From Sulfolobus tengchongensis (lineage in GTDB: Archaea; Thermoproteota; Thermoprotei_A; Sulfolobales; Sulfolobaceae): a stretch of 64,000 nt of DNA. Positions 21,717-31,622 of the stretch are shown here, one piece after another. The position numbers were made by a program, and so were the translations under genes. The notes beneath the pieces are model-generated. The model saw only the letters and a program-made list of their open reading frames with translations, was not told where the DNA came from and made no database searches. The first letter of the stretch is position 1. The number at the start of each line of letters is the position of its first letter. The stretch is taken from positions 2,357,337-2,421,336 of the forward strand of contig NZ_CP146016.1 of the NCBI RefSeq assembly GCF_036967215.1, read 5' to 3'.

Positions 21717-22226
21717 ATGCCCATAGAAGAATATTTGGGTAAAGTTCCAAAAATTTCTCAAAGGGCATACATACATCCTACTGCTTATGTTATAGGTGAT
21801 GTGGAGATAGGAGATCTGACTAGTATATGGCATTACGTGGTAATTAGAGCGGATAATGACACTATAAGGATTGGCAGGGAATCTAATGTTCAAGAGAATA
21901 CCACAATTCACACTGATTACGGTTATCCAGTAGAAATAGGAGATAAGGTAACTATTGGCCATAATGCAGTAATTCATGGGGCTAAGATCTCATCTCATGT
22001 TATTGTAGGAATGGGAGCTATATTACTTAATGGTTCTCAAATTGGTGAATACTCGATTATAGGAGCTGGGTCTGTAGTTACCCAAGGTACCGTAATTCCG
22101 CCTTACAGTATAGCTGTAGGTGTACCTGCAAAGGTCATCAGAAAACTAAAGGATGACGAAACTAAGTTAATAGATGAGAATGCTGAAGAATACTTAAAAC
22201 ACACTAGGAGGTTATTGAAGTTATGA
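21717..22226 (+). CDS. Gamma-class carbonic anhydrase-like protein
   Basis: Left-handed beta-helix trimer protein. 169 residues with hexapeptide repeats (VIGDVEIGDLTSIWHYVVIR and following turns) and the three zinc-binding histidines at H65, H82 and H87 (IHTDYG, GHNAVIHG), spaced as in YrdA/CamH proteins. A carbonic anhydrase or acyltransferase-like role is possible; zinc ligands favour the former. It overlaps the radical SAM gene by 4 nt. Confidence 0.88.
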   Translation: MPIEEYLGKVPKISQRAYIHPTAYVIGDVEIGDLTSIWHYVVIRADNDTIRIGRESNVQENTTIHTDYGYPVEIGDKVTIGHNAVIHGAKISSHVIVGMGAILLNGSQIGEYSIIGAGSVVTQGTVIPPYSIAVGVPAKVIRKLKDDETKLIDENAEEYLKHTRRLLKL

Positions 22227-23191
22227 ATAAGGATTTAAAGGCTATAAGATGGTTTTTCGTTACGCAAATCCTTAAGGATCCTTTTAATCCTGCATACGCT
22301 ACGTTTAAGGTTACTTCTAGATGTAATCTAAGATGTACCTTCTGCTCTCCCTCTTACTATTCTGGAGAATTAGGTGAAGCAAGTACTGAAAGGGTGAAGA
22401 AAATAATAGACAATTTGAGGAATTCTTCAATTGTAGTATTATCGTTTGAAGGTGGTGAACCAACCACCAGACCAGATATTTTGGAGCTTTTAGAATATGC
22501 TCATGATGGTTCTTTCTATATTATGTTAACAACTAATGGTTATAGACTTAAGGATGATAATTTCCTCTCTAAGTTAGGAGATAAGATAGATTTCTTGCAT
22601 TATTCTATAGATGAATATCACTGGAATGTAAAAGAATTGGACAACTTGTGCAGATTTAGACAATATGGTCTTAAGGTTAATGTTCAAACTGTAGTGACTA
22701 GATACAATCTGCATAAACTAGAAGAAAAAGTGAGAAAAGTTAAAGAATGTGGGTATAAGATTCTCGCTATGCCTGCAGTAGATTACCCCAATTCTAAAGT
22801 TAAATTAGCTCCAGATCCGTACGAATTCTATAAAGTTCTATCTGATCTCAAACGAAAATATGGTTCAACATTAAATAATTCATGGGGCTTTATAAATGCA
22901 ATAATAGGTAAAGTTCCAAAAAGAATAGTAAGCTACGCTATAACTATATATCCTAATGGCGATTTACCCTATCCAGACGATATAAATGGAGAGATAGTAG
23001 GTAATGTTGCTGAAGAGCCTTTAGAAAAAATCCTAGAATCTAGAAAAGTAAAGGAACTACAACAAAAAATGTTAGAGAATCAGGCTAAATTTGAATATCT
23101 ACACTTGCAAACAGCATCTTTCAATAGTATAAGAGATTTAGCCTCATATGTCAGCGAGATGTTAAAGTGGCGTTTTACTGGAAGGGCATAA
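22223..23191 (+). CDS. Radical SAM protein, function unknown
   Basis: 322 residues. The SAM cluster is C34-x3-C38-x2-C41 (SRCNLRCTFC), followed by LSFEGGEPTTRPDI and an alpha/beta barrel. No SPASM-type cysteine cluster is seen at the C-terminus, so it differs from peptide-maturing radical SAM enzymes. The 4-nt overlap with the gamma-carbonic anhydrase gene implies co-expression. It resembles archaeal haem/PQQ-type radical SAM enzymes only in the core; substrate unknown. Confidence 0.85.
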   Translation: MNKDLKAIRWFFVTQILKDPFNPAYATFKVTSRCNLRCTFCSPSYYSGELGEASTERVKKIIDNLRNSSIVVLSFEGGEPTTRPDILELLEYAHDGSFYIMLTTNGYRLKDDNFLSKLGDKIDFLHYSIDEYHWNVKELDNLCRFRQYGLKVNVQTVVTRYNLHKLEEKVRKVKECGYKILAMPAVDYPNSKVKLAPDPYEFYKVLSDLKRKYGSTLNNSWGFINAIIGKVPKRIVSYAITIYPNGDLPYPDDINGEIVGNVAEEPLEKILESRKVKELQQKMLENQAKFEYLHLQTASFNSIRDLASYVSEMLKWRFTGRA

Positions 23192-23195
23192 TTAC

Positions 23196-24053
23196 CTATT
23201 TAGCTGACATTACCTTGAGATATTCATTTCTTAAGTCCTCTAATACTAGGTGCGTATACATTTGTGTCGTTTTGATATCCTTATGACCTAATAACTTCTG
23301 CAGAGTTATTACGTTCATTCCTCTTTTTAGGGATAGTGTAGCAAATGTATGCCTCAGAATGTGTGGCCTTAGATCTATCCCTATTCTTTTCCCTAGCCTC
23401 TTTAACTTCCTATAAAGCGCATCATATGTCATGTTAAATAATTTATCATCCGGATTCCTCCCCTTGATGTACTTCTTTAGCATCTGTTTAGTTTCATCAG
23501 TGAAGAAGACCACTCTCTCCTCTCCATTCTTAGTATTTCTTACTCTAATCATATTATTATTTATGTCTACGTCTCTTACTAATACTGAAAGTAATTCATT
23601 TGCTCGTAGTCCAGTGTCGACTAGTAACCTTATGATTAACTTATCCTTTATTCTTTTGCATGCTTCAAGTATTTTCAGGACTTGAGTCTCGTCAAGAGCT
23701 TTTACTTCTCTTCTCTTTATTTTAGGTATGGGTGGTTTTACAGGGACGTTGATCCATTTAAGGAATCTTCTCACTGCTATTATATAATACCTAACTGTAA
23801 CGCTCTTGGCTCTTCTTCTCTCTACTTCATCTCCTCGGATCTTACTTTCTCTATTGAGTAAACTTGAAATCCATTTATTTAGATCCTCACTAGTAACTTT
23901 GCGTGGATCCTTCCTTATGAAGTCTAAAAAGTCCTTTACTGCACTAGAATAAAGCTTTATAGTTCCACTACCAGCCCCTGCTATTATTAGAGCATTTATA
24001 AAAGCCTCATACAAATCTCCAGATTCCGGAGGGGATCCTAATTCCAATTTCAC
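23196..24053 (-). CDS. xerA: Tyrosine recombinase XerA
   Basis: Chromosome dimer-resolving recombinase acting at dif. 285 residues: SAM-like core-binding domain (about 15-105) and catalytic domain with R150 (DTGLRANELL), K175 (beta-hairpin), H231-x2-R234 (RPHILRHTF), H257 (LGHKDIKTT) and nucleophile Y266 (MYTH). The complete set and normal length argue for the housekeeping archaeal XerA rather than a viral integrase. No dif-like or tRNA target is adjacent. Confidence 0.93.
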   Translation of the reverse strand: MKLELGSPPESGDLYEAFINALIIAGAGSGTIKLYSSAVKDFLDFIRKDPRKVTSEDLNKWISSLLNRESKIRGDEVERRRAKSVTVRYYIIAVRRFLKWINVPVKPPIPKIKRREVKALDETQVLKILEACKRIKDKLIIRLLVDTGLRANELLSVLVRDVDINNNMIRVRNTKNGEERVVFFTDETKQMLKKYIKGRNPDDKLFNMTYDALYRKLKRLGKRIGIDLRPHILRHTFATLSLKRGMNVITLQKLLGHKDIKTTQMYTHLVLEDLRNEYLKVMSAK

Positions 24054-24559
24054 ATATTATAATGTTCATCAGAATTCAGATAAGGATAGACTCTCGATAT
24101 TATGGTATTACCAAATGTTAGTTCAATACTATGATTATGTAAGAATATTGATATTATAATTAATTCTGTAATAGATTAAACTACTCATATATACACACAC
24201 TTTTTATTGAAAATATAATTCAGTTCATACATATTATATGTGGAATTTTACTCGTATTATACGACTTCTAATACTAAGAAGATCCTGTAGATTCAAAAGA
24301 GAATTAGGGTAAATTTCCAAGGATATACGCGGTTTGAGGAGAGCGGTTCTTCGTTTAGTCATTAAAGTATAAAATCGTTTCTGTATCTTTTGAATTTATT
24401 TTGGCTCTTTATCCCATATCAAATCTTATCTTTTAATCTCTATATAGAGATCATCAATACCTTAAATTCTTAATCTTGACGACAATATGAGTGATTTCAC
24501 AAATTTATATTTTAAGTTCGAAATCTCTAATTTTTAATCTCTCTTGAGCTTTAAATATT
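24054..24559. other. Gene-poor intergenic region between xerA and pduO
   Basis: 506 bp, strongly AT-rich. Contents seen: a short GC-richer patch at 24329-24352 (ACGCGGTTTGAGGAGAGCGG) preceded on the minus strand by a TATA-like TTTTATACTT (about 24366-24375), a candidate small RNA; a 16-bp perfect palindrome at 24436-24451; three AATCTCT copies towards pduO; and a TATA-like TTTATATTTT (24503-24512) that may drive pduO. No origin-binding ORB-like repeat was recognised. Confidence 0.5.
24436..24451. promoter_or_regulatory. 16-bp perfect palindrome upstream of pduO
   Basis: ATCTCTATATAGAGAT is its own reverse complement. Its half-site AATCTCT recurs at 24522-24528 and 24536-24542, the last two within 40 bp of the pduO ATG. 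This pattern is what an operator for a dimeric regulator looks like, but no binding protein can be assigned. Confidence 0.4.
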
Positions 24560-25078
24560 ATGGCTGTTTGGTATACTGGAACTGGAGATAAGGGAAAAAC
24601 AAAATTACCGTCAGTTGGTGAAATATGGAAAGACGACGATATAATAAATGCTTTAGGAGATCTAGACGAATTAAACGCTACTTTAGGGGTTGTATCCTCG
24701 TTTTATCCTCAGCTTCGTGAAACTATCACTACTATTCAATCAGATGTTTTTACAATATCCTCAGAAGTAGCTGGTTTTGATCTAAGTTTTAATGAAGAGA
24801 GGATAAGGTGGCTAGAAGACCAAATTAAAGAATACTCTAAATCTTTACCAGAATTACGTAATTTCATACTACCTGGAGGTCATATCGCATCTTCCTTTCT
24901 TCATCTAGCAAGGACAGTTTGTAGAAGGAGTGAGAGGAGTATGGTTAAGATATTAAAAAAGTATAAGGCTAAAGAGACTCACATTAAATATCTTAATCGC
25001 CTATCTTCATTACTTTTCGTTCTAGCTTTATATGTTAACAAGCAGGAAAACTTTAAGGAAATTATATGGAAACGTTAA
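24560..25078 (+). CDS. pduO: Cob(I)alamin adenosyltransferase, PduO type
   Basis: Transfers the adenosyl group of ATP to cob(I)alamin to form coenzyme B12. 172 residues forming a four-helix bundle, with the ATP-binding N-terminus [27 protein letters not shown] and the conserved [14 protein letters not shown] helix. Length is normal. Its 3' end overlaps the convergent ornithine cyclodeaminase-like gene by 17 nt. Confidence 0.92.
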   Translation: MAVWYTGTGDKGKTKLPSVGEIWKDDDIINALGDLDELNATLGVVSSFYPQLRETITTIQSDVFTISSEVAGFDLSFNEERIRWLEDQIKEYSKSLPELRNFILPGGHIASSFLHLARTVCRRSERSMVKILKKYKAKETHIKYLNRLSSLLFVLALYVNKQENFKEIIWKR

Positions 25079-25994
25079 TTCCAATTCCCTTTTTTATTGC
25101 TTCTTGATATGCGACATATGCAGTTATATTGTCTTCTGCTGAGATTCCTACAGTTTTAAATATAGAAGGTCTCTCAACCTCTAATCCCTTATCTATTATC
25201 TCCCCTATCTCCTTTATGACCTTATTTTTTAGTAATCCCTTCTGGCTAGGGATGATGTAATCACCAGATTCTTTAGATACGGCTTCTAAGGAATCTACCA
25301 GGTAACTCCTTATTTTAACTATTGTTTCGTCATCAATTTCTCTAGCGTCTGGAGTATGGGCTCCTATACTAGCCACATGGAATGTATCCTTTAAGTATCT
25401 TCCTAACACGACTGGAGTTGATGAAGATGTTGTTGAAAAAATTACGTCTGAATTTTTTAGCAACGTATCCAAATCTACAGCTTCTCCTCCCATACTTTTA
25501 GCCAGTTCAAAATGTGACTTTCTTGCTGAGACTAACAATTTCTGAATCTTAAAGTACTCAAGGGAAAGTTTTGCATGATAGTAAGCCTCCGTACCAGCTC
25601 CTATTATTCCTAAATTACCTATACTTCTAGTCTTCATCACAATTTCTGTCGAGAGAATACTTGCTGCCGCTGTCCTTATTGCGGTTAGGGTAGTACCATC
25701 CATTATAGCTAAAGGCTCACCAGTATCGGGTGACATTAAAATTACAATACCTTGAACAGAGGGAAGTCCTTTATCCTTATTCTTAGGTATAACGTTAACT
25801 ATCTTAGTTACGAATGAGTAATCAGTTGATGAAGGCATTAGACCCCACCAATTTCCTTTAATAGTCATAACTAGACGTTGAGGTTGGAGTATCTTTTTCT
25901 GGTAATGGAGTTTGAAGGCTTCTTTCACAGCACTAACTGCAATCTCTGCCTTAAGCAATTCATTTAGGTCCTTTGACGATAACCCTATCATCAA
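25062..25994 (-). CDS. Ornithine cyclodeaminase/alanine dehydrogenase family (mu-crystallin fold)
   Basis: NAD(P)-dependent enzyme of the OCD/mu-crystallin family. 310 residues, Rossmann motif [13 protein letters not shown] (about 128-140), substrate segment [16 protein letters not shown] and late [14 protein letters not shown]. Members deaminate ornithine, reduce imines or act as alanine dehydrogenases; sequence alone does not choose. Monocistronic, with a long upstream gap shared with the surface-protein gene. Confidence 0.85.
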   Translation of the reverse strand: MMIGLSSKDLNELLKAEIAVSAVKEAFKLHYQKKILQPQRLVMTIKGNWWGLMPSSTDYSFVTKIVNVIPKNKDKGLPSVQGIVILMSPDTGEPLAIMDGTTLTAIRTAAASILSTEIVMKTRSIGNLGIIGAGTEAYYHAKLSLEYFKIQKLLVSARKSHFELAKSMGGEAVDLDTLLKNSDVIFSTTSSSTPVVLGRYLKDTFHVASIGAHTPDAREIDDETIVKIRSYLVDSLEAVSKESGDYIIPSQKGLLKNKVIKEIGEIIDKGLEVERPSIFKTVGISAEDNITAYVAYQEAIKKGIGINVSI

Positions 25995-26088
25995 TTAGAA
26001 ATGCCTGCGATTCCATATAAACTTTGATATTCATTTTGAGATTATTTTCAAATTTGTTGAAATTTGACGAGATTCAAATGCAGTAAAT

Positions 26089-26106
26089 CTTAAAAACGTT
26101 TTTAAG
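26089..26106. promoter_or_regulatory. 18-bp perfect palindrome in divergent intergenic region
   Basis: CTTAAAAACGTTTTTAAG is identical on both strands and lies between two divergent genes (25994 and 26243). A second inverted repeat follows at 26115-26136 (AGGCAT, ten bases, ATGCCT). The first looks like a dimer-binding operator; the second could be an operator or hairpin. Regulator unknown. Confidence 0.4.
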
Positions 26107-26242
26107 GTTATGTGAGGCATAGTTTAATGAATGCCTAAGTCTACCGATCTATAACTTTTAAGGCAATATAATACATAAAACACTTTCTCTTATAATACCA
26201 CTTAGCAAAAAGTTTATTTGCAACTACGTTTTGCATAATGTG

Positions 26243-27682
26243 ATGTCAAGAAATTTAATAAAAGCAACTATAATTGGCTTAATATTTGTAGTGTTTCTTT
26301 TAATACTTTCCATTCCAACATCTTTCTCACAATCGTCTCAAACAATAGGCAATATAGTACTTGCACCAACGGGAACATTTGTCATACCTACTACTTCATC
26401 ATCAGCTACTTTCACAGCATATGTCATAAATAATAATCCTACAACAGAAACAGTTACAGTTTACTTAAACGGTAATGCATATAGTACACTATCCATTCCA
26501 CCTTATTCCTATACTCCGGTTTCTTTATCCCTACAATTAGGTAAAAACATCATAATCGTAGATGGCCAAACTTTGACAGTTATCGTAAACAAGGTAAATA
26601 GTTCAGTGAGTGGGAAGATCTTACTAAACGGTAGTATAGGCTCCATATATATTAAAGGTGCTCCTGGAAAATCTTATACGGTTAATTTATCTGTTATAAA
26701 TATAAATAATTGGAATGCTTCTGCAGAATCATATATATCCTCTTCAATATTCTATACCAATATGTATCGTATATACAACTTTCCAGTAAACTTACAGACA
26801 CCTATTCAAAATTCAACATTTCTATTATTTCAAGTTCCATTATATATTCCACAAGGTCTATATTACTTCTTCAACTACTTACTGTTTTATAATACCAGCA
26901 ATTACCAGCAAGTTCTCGGATATATCCCATATTTCGTTTTCATTAATGTTAGCTATGGCCTAAATGGTAGTTTAGTTACTTCTAATACGTATACGCTAAA
27001 TAACATAACGGTATCATTTGCAACTGTAGGTAATTACACTTACATCCTATCAAAGTATCCATTTAATTTGAATGACAAAGTAATAGTGGAGGTTCTACCG
27101 CAATCTCCTTCGTTAAAACCATTTACTACGATTTTGAAAAATTACAGCATTACTATATCAGCGTTTTCTCAAACGTTTAACGAGACATATTATGGTAGTA
27201 ATAACGCATCGTTTGCCTATGGTAACTCTTGGATAGAAGTTAAAATACCCGTACAATATACTGGAACTCAGTATCAATTAAATATCACCTACGTTACTCC
27301 TACCGGTATCATAAGCACTGGGCTAACACCAACAGTAACTAGTACCACTACCACTTCAACGACTTCGTCTACTACAACTTCGTCTTCAACGACTTCCACC
27401 ACGACGTCAACCACGTCTTCAACAACCAGCACTAGTACAACCACAACTACTACCTCTACCACGACCACATCAACTACTACCTCCACTACCACTTCAACGA
27501 CTTCGTCTACTACAACTTCGTCTTCAACGACTTCCACCACGACGTCAACCACGTCTTCAACAACCAGCACTAGTACAACCACAACTACCACGCCATCTAT
27601 CTCAACGCCTCTAATAATAGGCATAGTGATAATAATCTTAGTGATAGTAATAGTCGCAGTAGTACTTTTAAGAAGAAGATAA
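26243..27682 (+). CDS. Surface protein with Ser/Thr stalk and C-terminal membrane anchor
   Basis: Unrecognised extracellular protein of about 479 residues: an N-terminal hydrophobic signal (about 8-28, IIGLIFVVFLLILSIPTSF), a 330-residue ectodomain rich in beta strands and N-x-S/T sequons, an almost pure Ser/Thr stalk of about 85 residues, then a transmembrane anchor ending LLRRR. This is the plan of Sulfolobus S-layer-penetrating surface proteins and binding proteins. TTG 26231 is in frame, but TATA AAGTTTATTT (26210-26219) predicts transcription from about 26240, so ATG 26243 is chosen. The stalk is encoded by a 106-bp duplication. Confidence 0.75.
   Translation: MSRNLIKATIIGLIFVVFLLILSIPTSFSQSSQTIGNIVLAPTGTFVIPTTSSSATFTAYVINNNPTTETVTVYLNGNAYSTLSIPPYSYTPVSLSLQLGKNIIIVDGQTLTVIVNKVNSSVSGKILLNGSIGSIYIKGAPGKSYTVNLSVININNWNASAESYISSSIFYTNMYRIYNFPVNLQTPIQNSTFLLFQVPLYIPQGLYYFFNYLLFYNTSNYQQVLGYIPYFVFINVSYGLNGSLVTSNTYTLNNITVSFATVGNYTYILSKYPFNLNDKVIVEVLPQSPSLKPFTTILKNYSITISAFSQTFNETYYGSNNASFAYGNSWIEVKIPVQYTGTQYQLNITYVTPTGIISTGLTPTVTSTTTTSTTSSTTTSSSTTSTTTSTTSSTTSTSTTTTTTSTTTTSTTTSTTTSTTSSTTTSSSTTSTTTSTTSSTTSTSTTTTTTPSISTPLIIGIVIIILVIVIVAVVLLRRR
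27345..27450 (+). repeat. 106-bp direct repeat, copy 1 (Ser/Thr stalk)
   Basis: Identical to 27483-27588 at every base I compared; the two copies are offset by 138 bp, a multiple of three, so reading frame is kept. Encodes only Ser and Thr. Copy number probably changes by recombination or slippage, altering stalk length. Confidence 0.9.
27483..27588 (+). repeat. 106-bp direct repeat, copy 2 (Ser/Thr stalk)
   Basis: Second exact copy of the stalk-coding unit. The 32-bp spacer between copies is itself Ser/Thr codons, so the entire 27339-27590 stretch is one low-complexity stalk. Confidence 0.9.
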
Positions 27683-27732
27683 ACTAGAATAGAAAAAGGA
27701 TAGTTTAAGTATTTATTTTTTCGCTTTAAACT

Positions 27733-28806
27733 CTAGATTTTTGTTCCAACTTCTAATACTGTACCGTGTTTTATTGTTTCCTCTGGTGAGATTAGAGCGC
27801 CTAATTTATTAAATCTTGGCCTATTTAATGACTTTGATGGATAACTTGCAGTTATAACTGAAGCTCCTAATCTGGCCCGCTTTCCCACGATTGAATATGT
27901 TAAATAAGATTTCGATCCTACCTCAGCTAGAGGTTCGATTAATGAATGTGCAACCTCACAATAAGCTCCTATTTTTGAACCTTCTTCTATTGAAGAGTAA
28001 TCTCTAACTAATGAATACGAGCCTATATATACATTTTTACCTATATATGCTGGTCCTTTAATTATAGCATAATCTTCAATCACTGCGTAATCTTCTATTA
28101 TTACCCCTTTTCCTATTATCGCAGTTTTTGAAACTTCAGCTTTATCTGAAATTACGCTCTCCTTTCCCTTTAGTAACACTTCTAACGCAAATAATAAATC
28201 TTCTGGATAACCTATATCAACCCAGCTCTCTGACCAAATGAAGTAATGAAGTTTATTCTGGCTTGATAATAAGTCAATGTATTCTAGTAATGAACTAAAA
28301 TCACCTTTTGGTATTATATAAGCTCCACCTAACGCTAATGTTGAACTTTCCTTAACTACTCTTAATCTTTCGTTAATTTTAACTAAACCATATGTTTGCA
28401 TACCTTCGCTTATAGGTATTAATGGCACTACTGCAGGTCCGCCAGTCATTATATACGTATCCATAAGACTTTTGTAGAATTCCGGAGGTGCTACAATATC
28501 TCCAAACGCAAGAGCGAACAAATCATCGTCGATTTTTTCCATACCATCTTTTATTGCGCCATCTATTCCTTGCCTTCTTTGCCTTACCATCTCAAAAGAT
28601 ACGTCAATTTTTTCTAACTCTTCCTCTATTTGATTACTCTTCTCGTTAACGACTATCACAAATTCTTTAACTCCCGCCCTCTTTAAACCCTCAACGCTAT
28701 ACGCAATTATGGGTTTACCAACTATTGTAATAGCCTCTTTTTGAACTTTCTCAGTATAAGGTAGTAATCCTTCTCCTTTTCCCGCTGCTAATATTACCGC
28801 TTTCAT
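27733..28806 (-). CDS. Sugar-1-phosphate nucleotidyltransferase with beta-helix domain (GlmU-like)
   Basis: N-terminal nucleotidyltransferase domain (MKAVILAAGKGEGLLPYTEK; catalytic AFGDIVAPPEFY; SWVDIGYPEDLL) followed by a left-handed beta-helix of hexapeptides (VIEDYAIIKGPAYIGKNVYI). 357 residues, somewhat shorter than the bifunctional Sulfurisphaera enzyme ST0452 (about 400) that makes UDP-GlcNAc, so the acetyltransferase part may be reduced. The canonical RxTP loop reads LLPYTEK. One base separates it from glmS, which supports an amino-sugar nucleotide role. Confidence 0.88.
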   Translation of the reverse strand: MKAVILAAGKGEGLLPYTEKVQKEAITIVGKPIIAYSVEGLKRAGVKEFVIVVNEKSNQIEEELEKIDVSFEMVRQRRQGIDGAIKDGMEKIDDDLFALAFGDIVAPPEFYKSLMDTYIMTGGPAVVPLIPISEGMQTYGLVKINERLRVVKESSTLALGGAYIIPKGDFSSLLEYIDLLSSQNKLHYFIWSESWVDIGYPEDLLFALEVLLKGKESVISDKAEVSKTAIIGKGVIIEDYAVIEDYAIIKGPAYIGKNVYIGSYSLVRDYSSIEEGSKIGAYCEVAHSLIEPLAEVGSKSYLTYSIVGKRARLGASVITASYPSKSLNRPRFNKLGALISPEETIKHGTVLEVGTKI

Positions 28807-28807
28807 T

Positions 28808-30583
<1,776 letters not shown>

Positions 30584-30642
30584 AATAATCTGTACATAAT
30601 TAGAAGTAAATTAGACTTTTCCCTATATTTCATAAAAACTTT

Positions 30643-31587
30643 TCATCTAGTTAGAATTGTTACACCTTCAGTGGTTAACGATGAGTTAACAATTTTAGCG
30701 TTATAACTTCTCAGAAGTACCTCAGCCTCAGTAGATTTTATACATACAATAGAACCTCCAGCGCCTCCCCCACTAATCTTACATCCCCTTATTCCCAGTT
30801 GCTTAGCTCTTGATACAATTTCATCAACTTCTGGTGAAGTTATCCCTAAGGAGAATAACAATCCGTGGTTAACGTACATCAAAAGACCAAGTTCATCATA
30901 ATTTCGTTCAATTATTAGCGATTTAGCCCTATCAGTTACTTTGCCGATAACATCTAATATGTGATCGAAGATTTCCCTATTTGAATCCTTAAGCTTTCTT
31001 ACGCGCCACAATATATCGGCAGTGCTCATGCTCCTTCTAATGTAACCAGAAGTTAACTCAATGTTGGTATCAATTTTTTCAAATCCTTTTCCACCAGCTG
31101 GAAAGTAAATTAAACCCCCATACGTTTCAGTATAAGTATCCATCCTACTCGCAATTCCTTGGACTCTTAATTCTATTTCATGAGATATCTTAGCGATCTC
31201 ATCTTTACTTAATTCTATCCCCAAATATCTAGAATATGAAGCTACCGTGCCCACAATTACAGCAGCACTTGTACCCAATCCAACAGAGGGTTCCACTGTA
31301 GAATCTATCTCTATCTTTACATTTTTCTTTACCCCAAAATAATTCAACACTTCTAATATGTACTTCAGAACCTTTTTAGCTTCCTCGCTCTCAATTTTCA
31401 TCTCGTTTAAATCCAATTTTACTCCTTTAATATTAAGAGAGGGGGAAATTATCATGGATTTGTCGCTTTCACTTACTCTTACTCTTAAACTTTCCGATAT
31501 AGTCATAGCAATTGCGGGCTTATCATAAACTACCGCATGTTCACCAAATAAGGTAAGTTTTAGTGGGACATTAGCCTCTATTATCAT
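30643..31587 (-). CDS. mvk: Mevalonate kinase
   Basis: Phosphorylates mevalonate in the isoprenoid lipid pathway. GHMP kinase of 314 residues with LTLFGEHAVVYDKPAIA at the N-terminus, ATP loop PSVGLGTSAAVIVGTVA, SRMDTYTETYGG and C-terminal KISGGGAGGSIVCI. All GHMP motifs are present. Separate from glmS by about 60 bp. Confidence 0.94.
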   Translation of the reverse strand: MIIEANVPLKLTLFGEHAVVYDKPAIAMTISESLRVRVSESDKSMIISPSLNIKGVKLDLNEMKIESEEAKKVLKYILEVLNYFGVKKNVKIEIDSTVEPSVGLGTSAAVIVGTVASYSRYLGIELSKDEIAKISHEIELRVQGIASRMDTYTETYGGLIYFPAGGKGFEKIDTNIELTSGYIRRSMSTADILWRVRKLKDSNREIFDHILDVIGKVTDRAKSLIIERNYDELGLLMYVNHGLLFSLGITSPEVDEIVSRAKQLGIRGCKISGGGAGGSIVCIKSTEAEVLLRSYNAKIVNSSLTTEGVTILTR

Positions 31588-31622
31588 ATGGGGAATTTCA
31601 AGTTTAGGATAAAAAACCCTTC

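Noticed and set aside
24054-24559. Replication origin
   Set aside because: No ORB/mini-ORB-like repeats and no cdc6/orc1 or whiP gene nearby.
27339-27590. Tandem repeats that might be a CRISPR-like array
   Set aside because: Repeats are in-frame Ser/Thr codons within a gene, lack unique spacers and match the stalk of a surface protein.
27289-27624. 111-codon minus-strand frame rich in Val, Glu and Asp
   Set aside because: It is the antisense of the Ser/Thr stalk repeat; its composition simply mirrors ACN/TCN codons.
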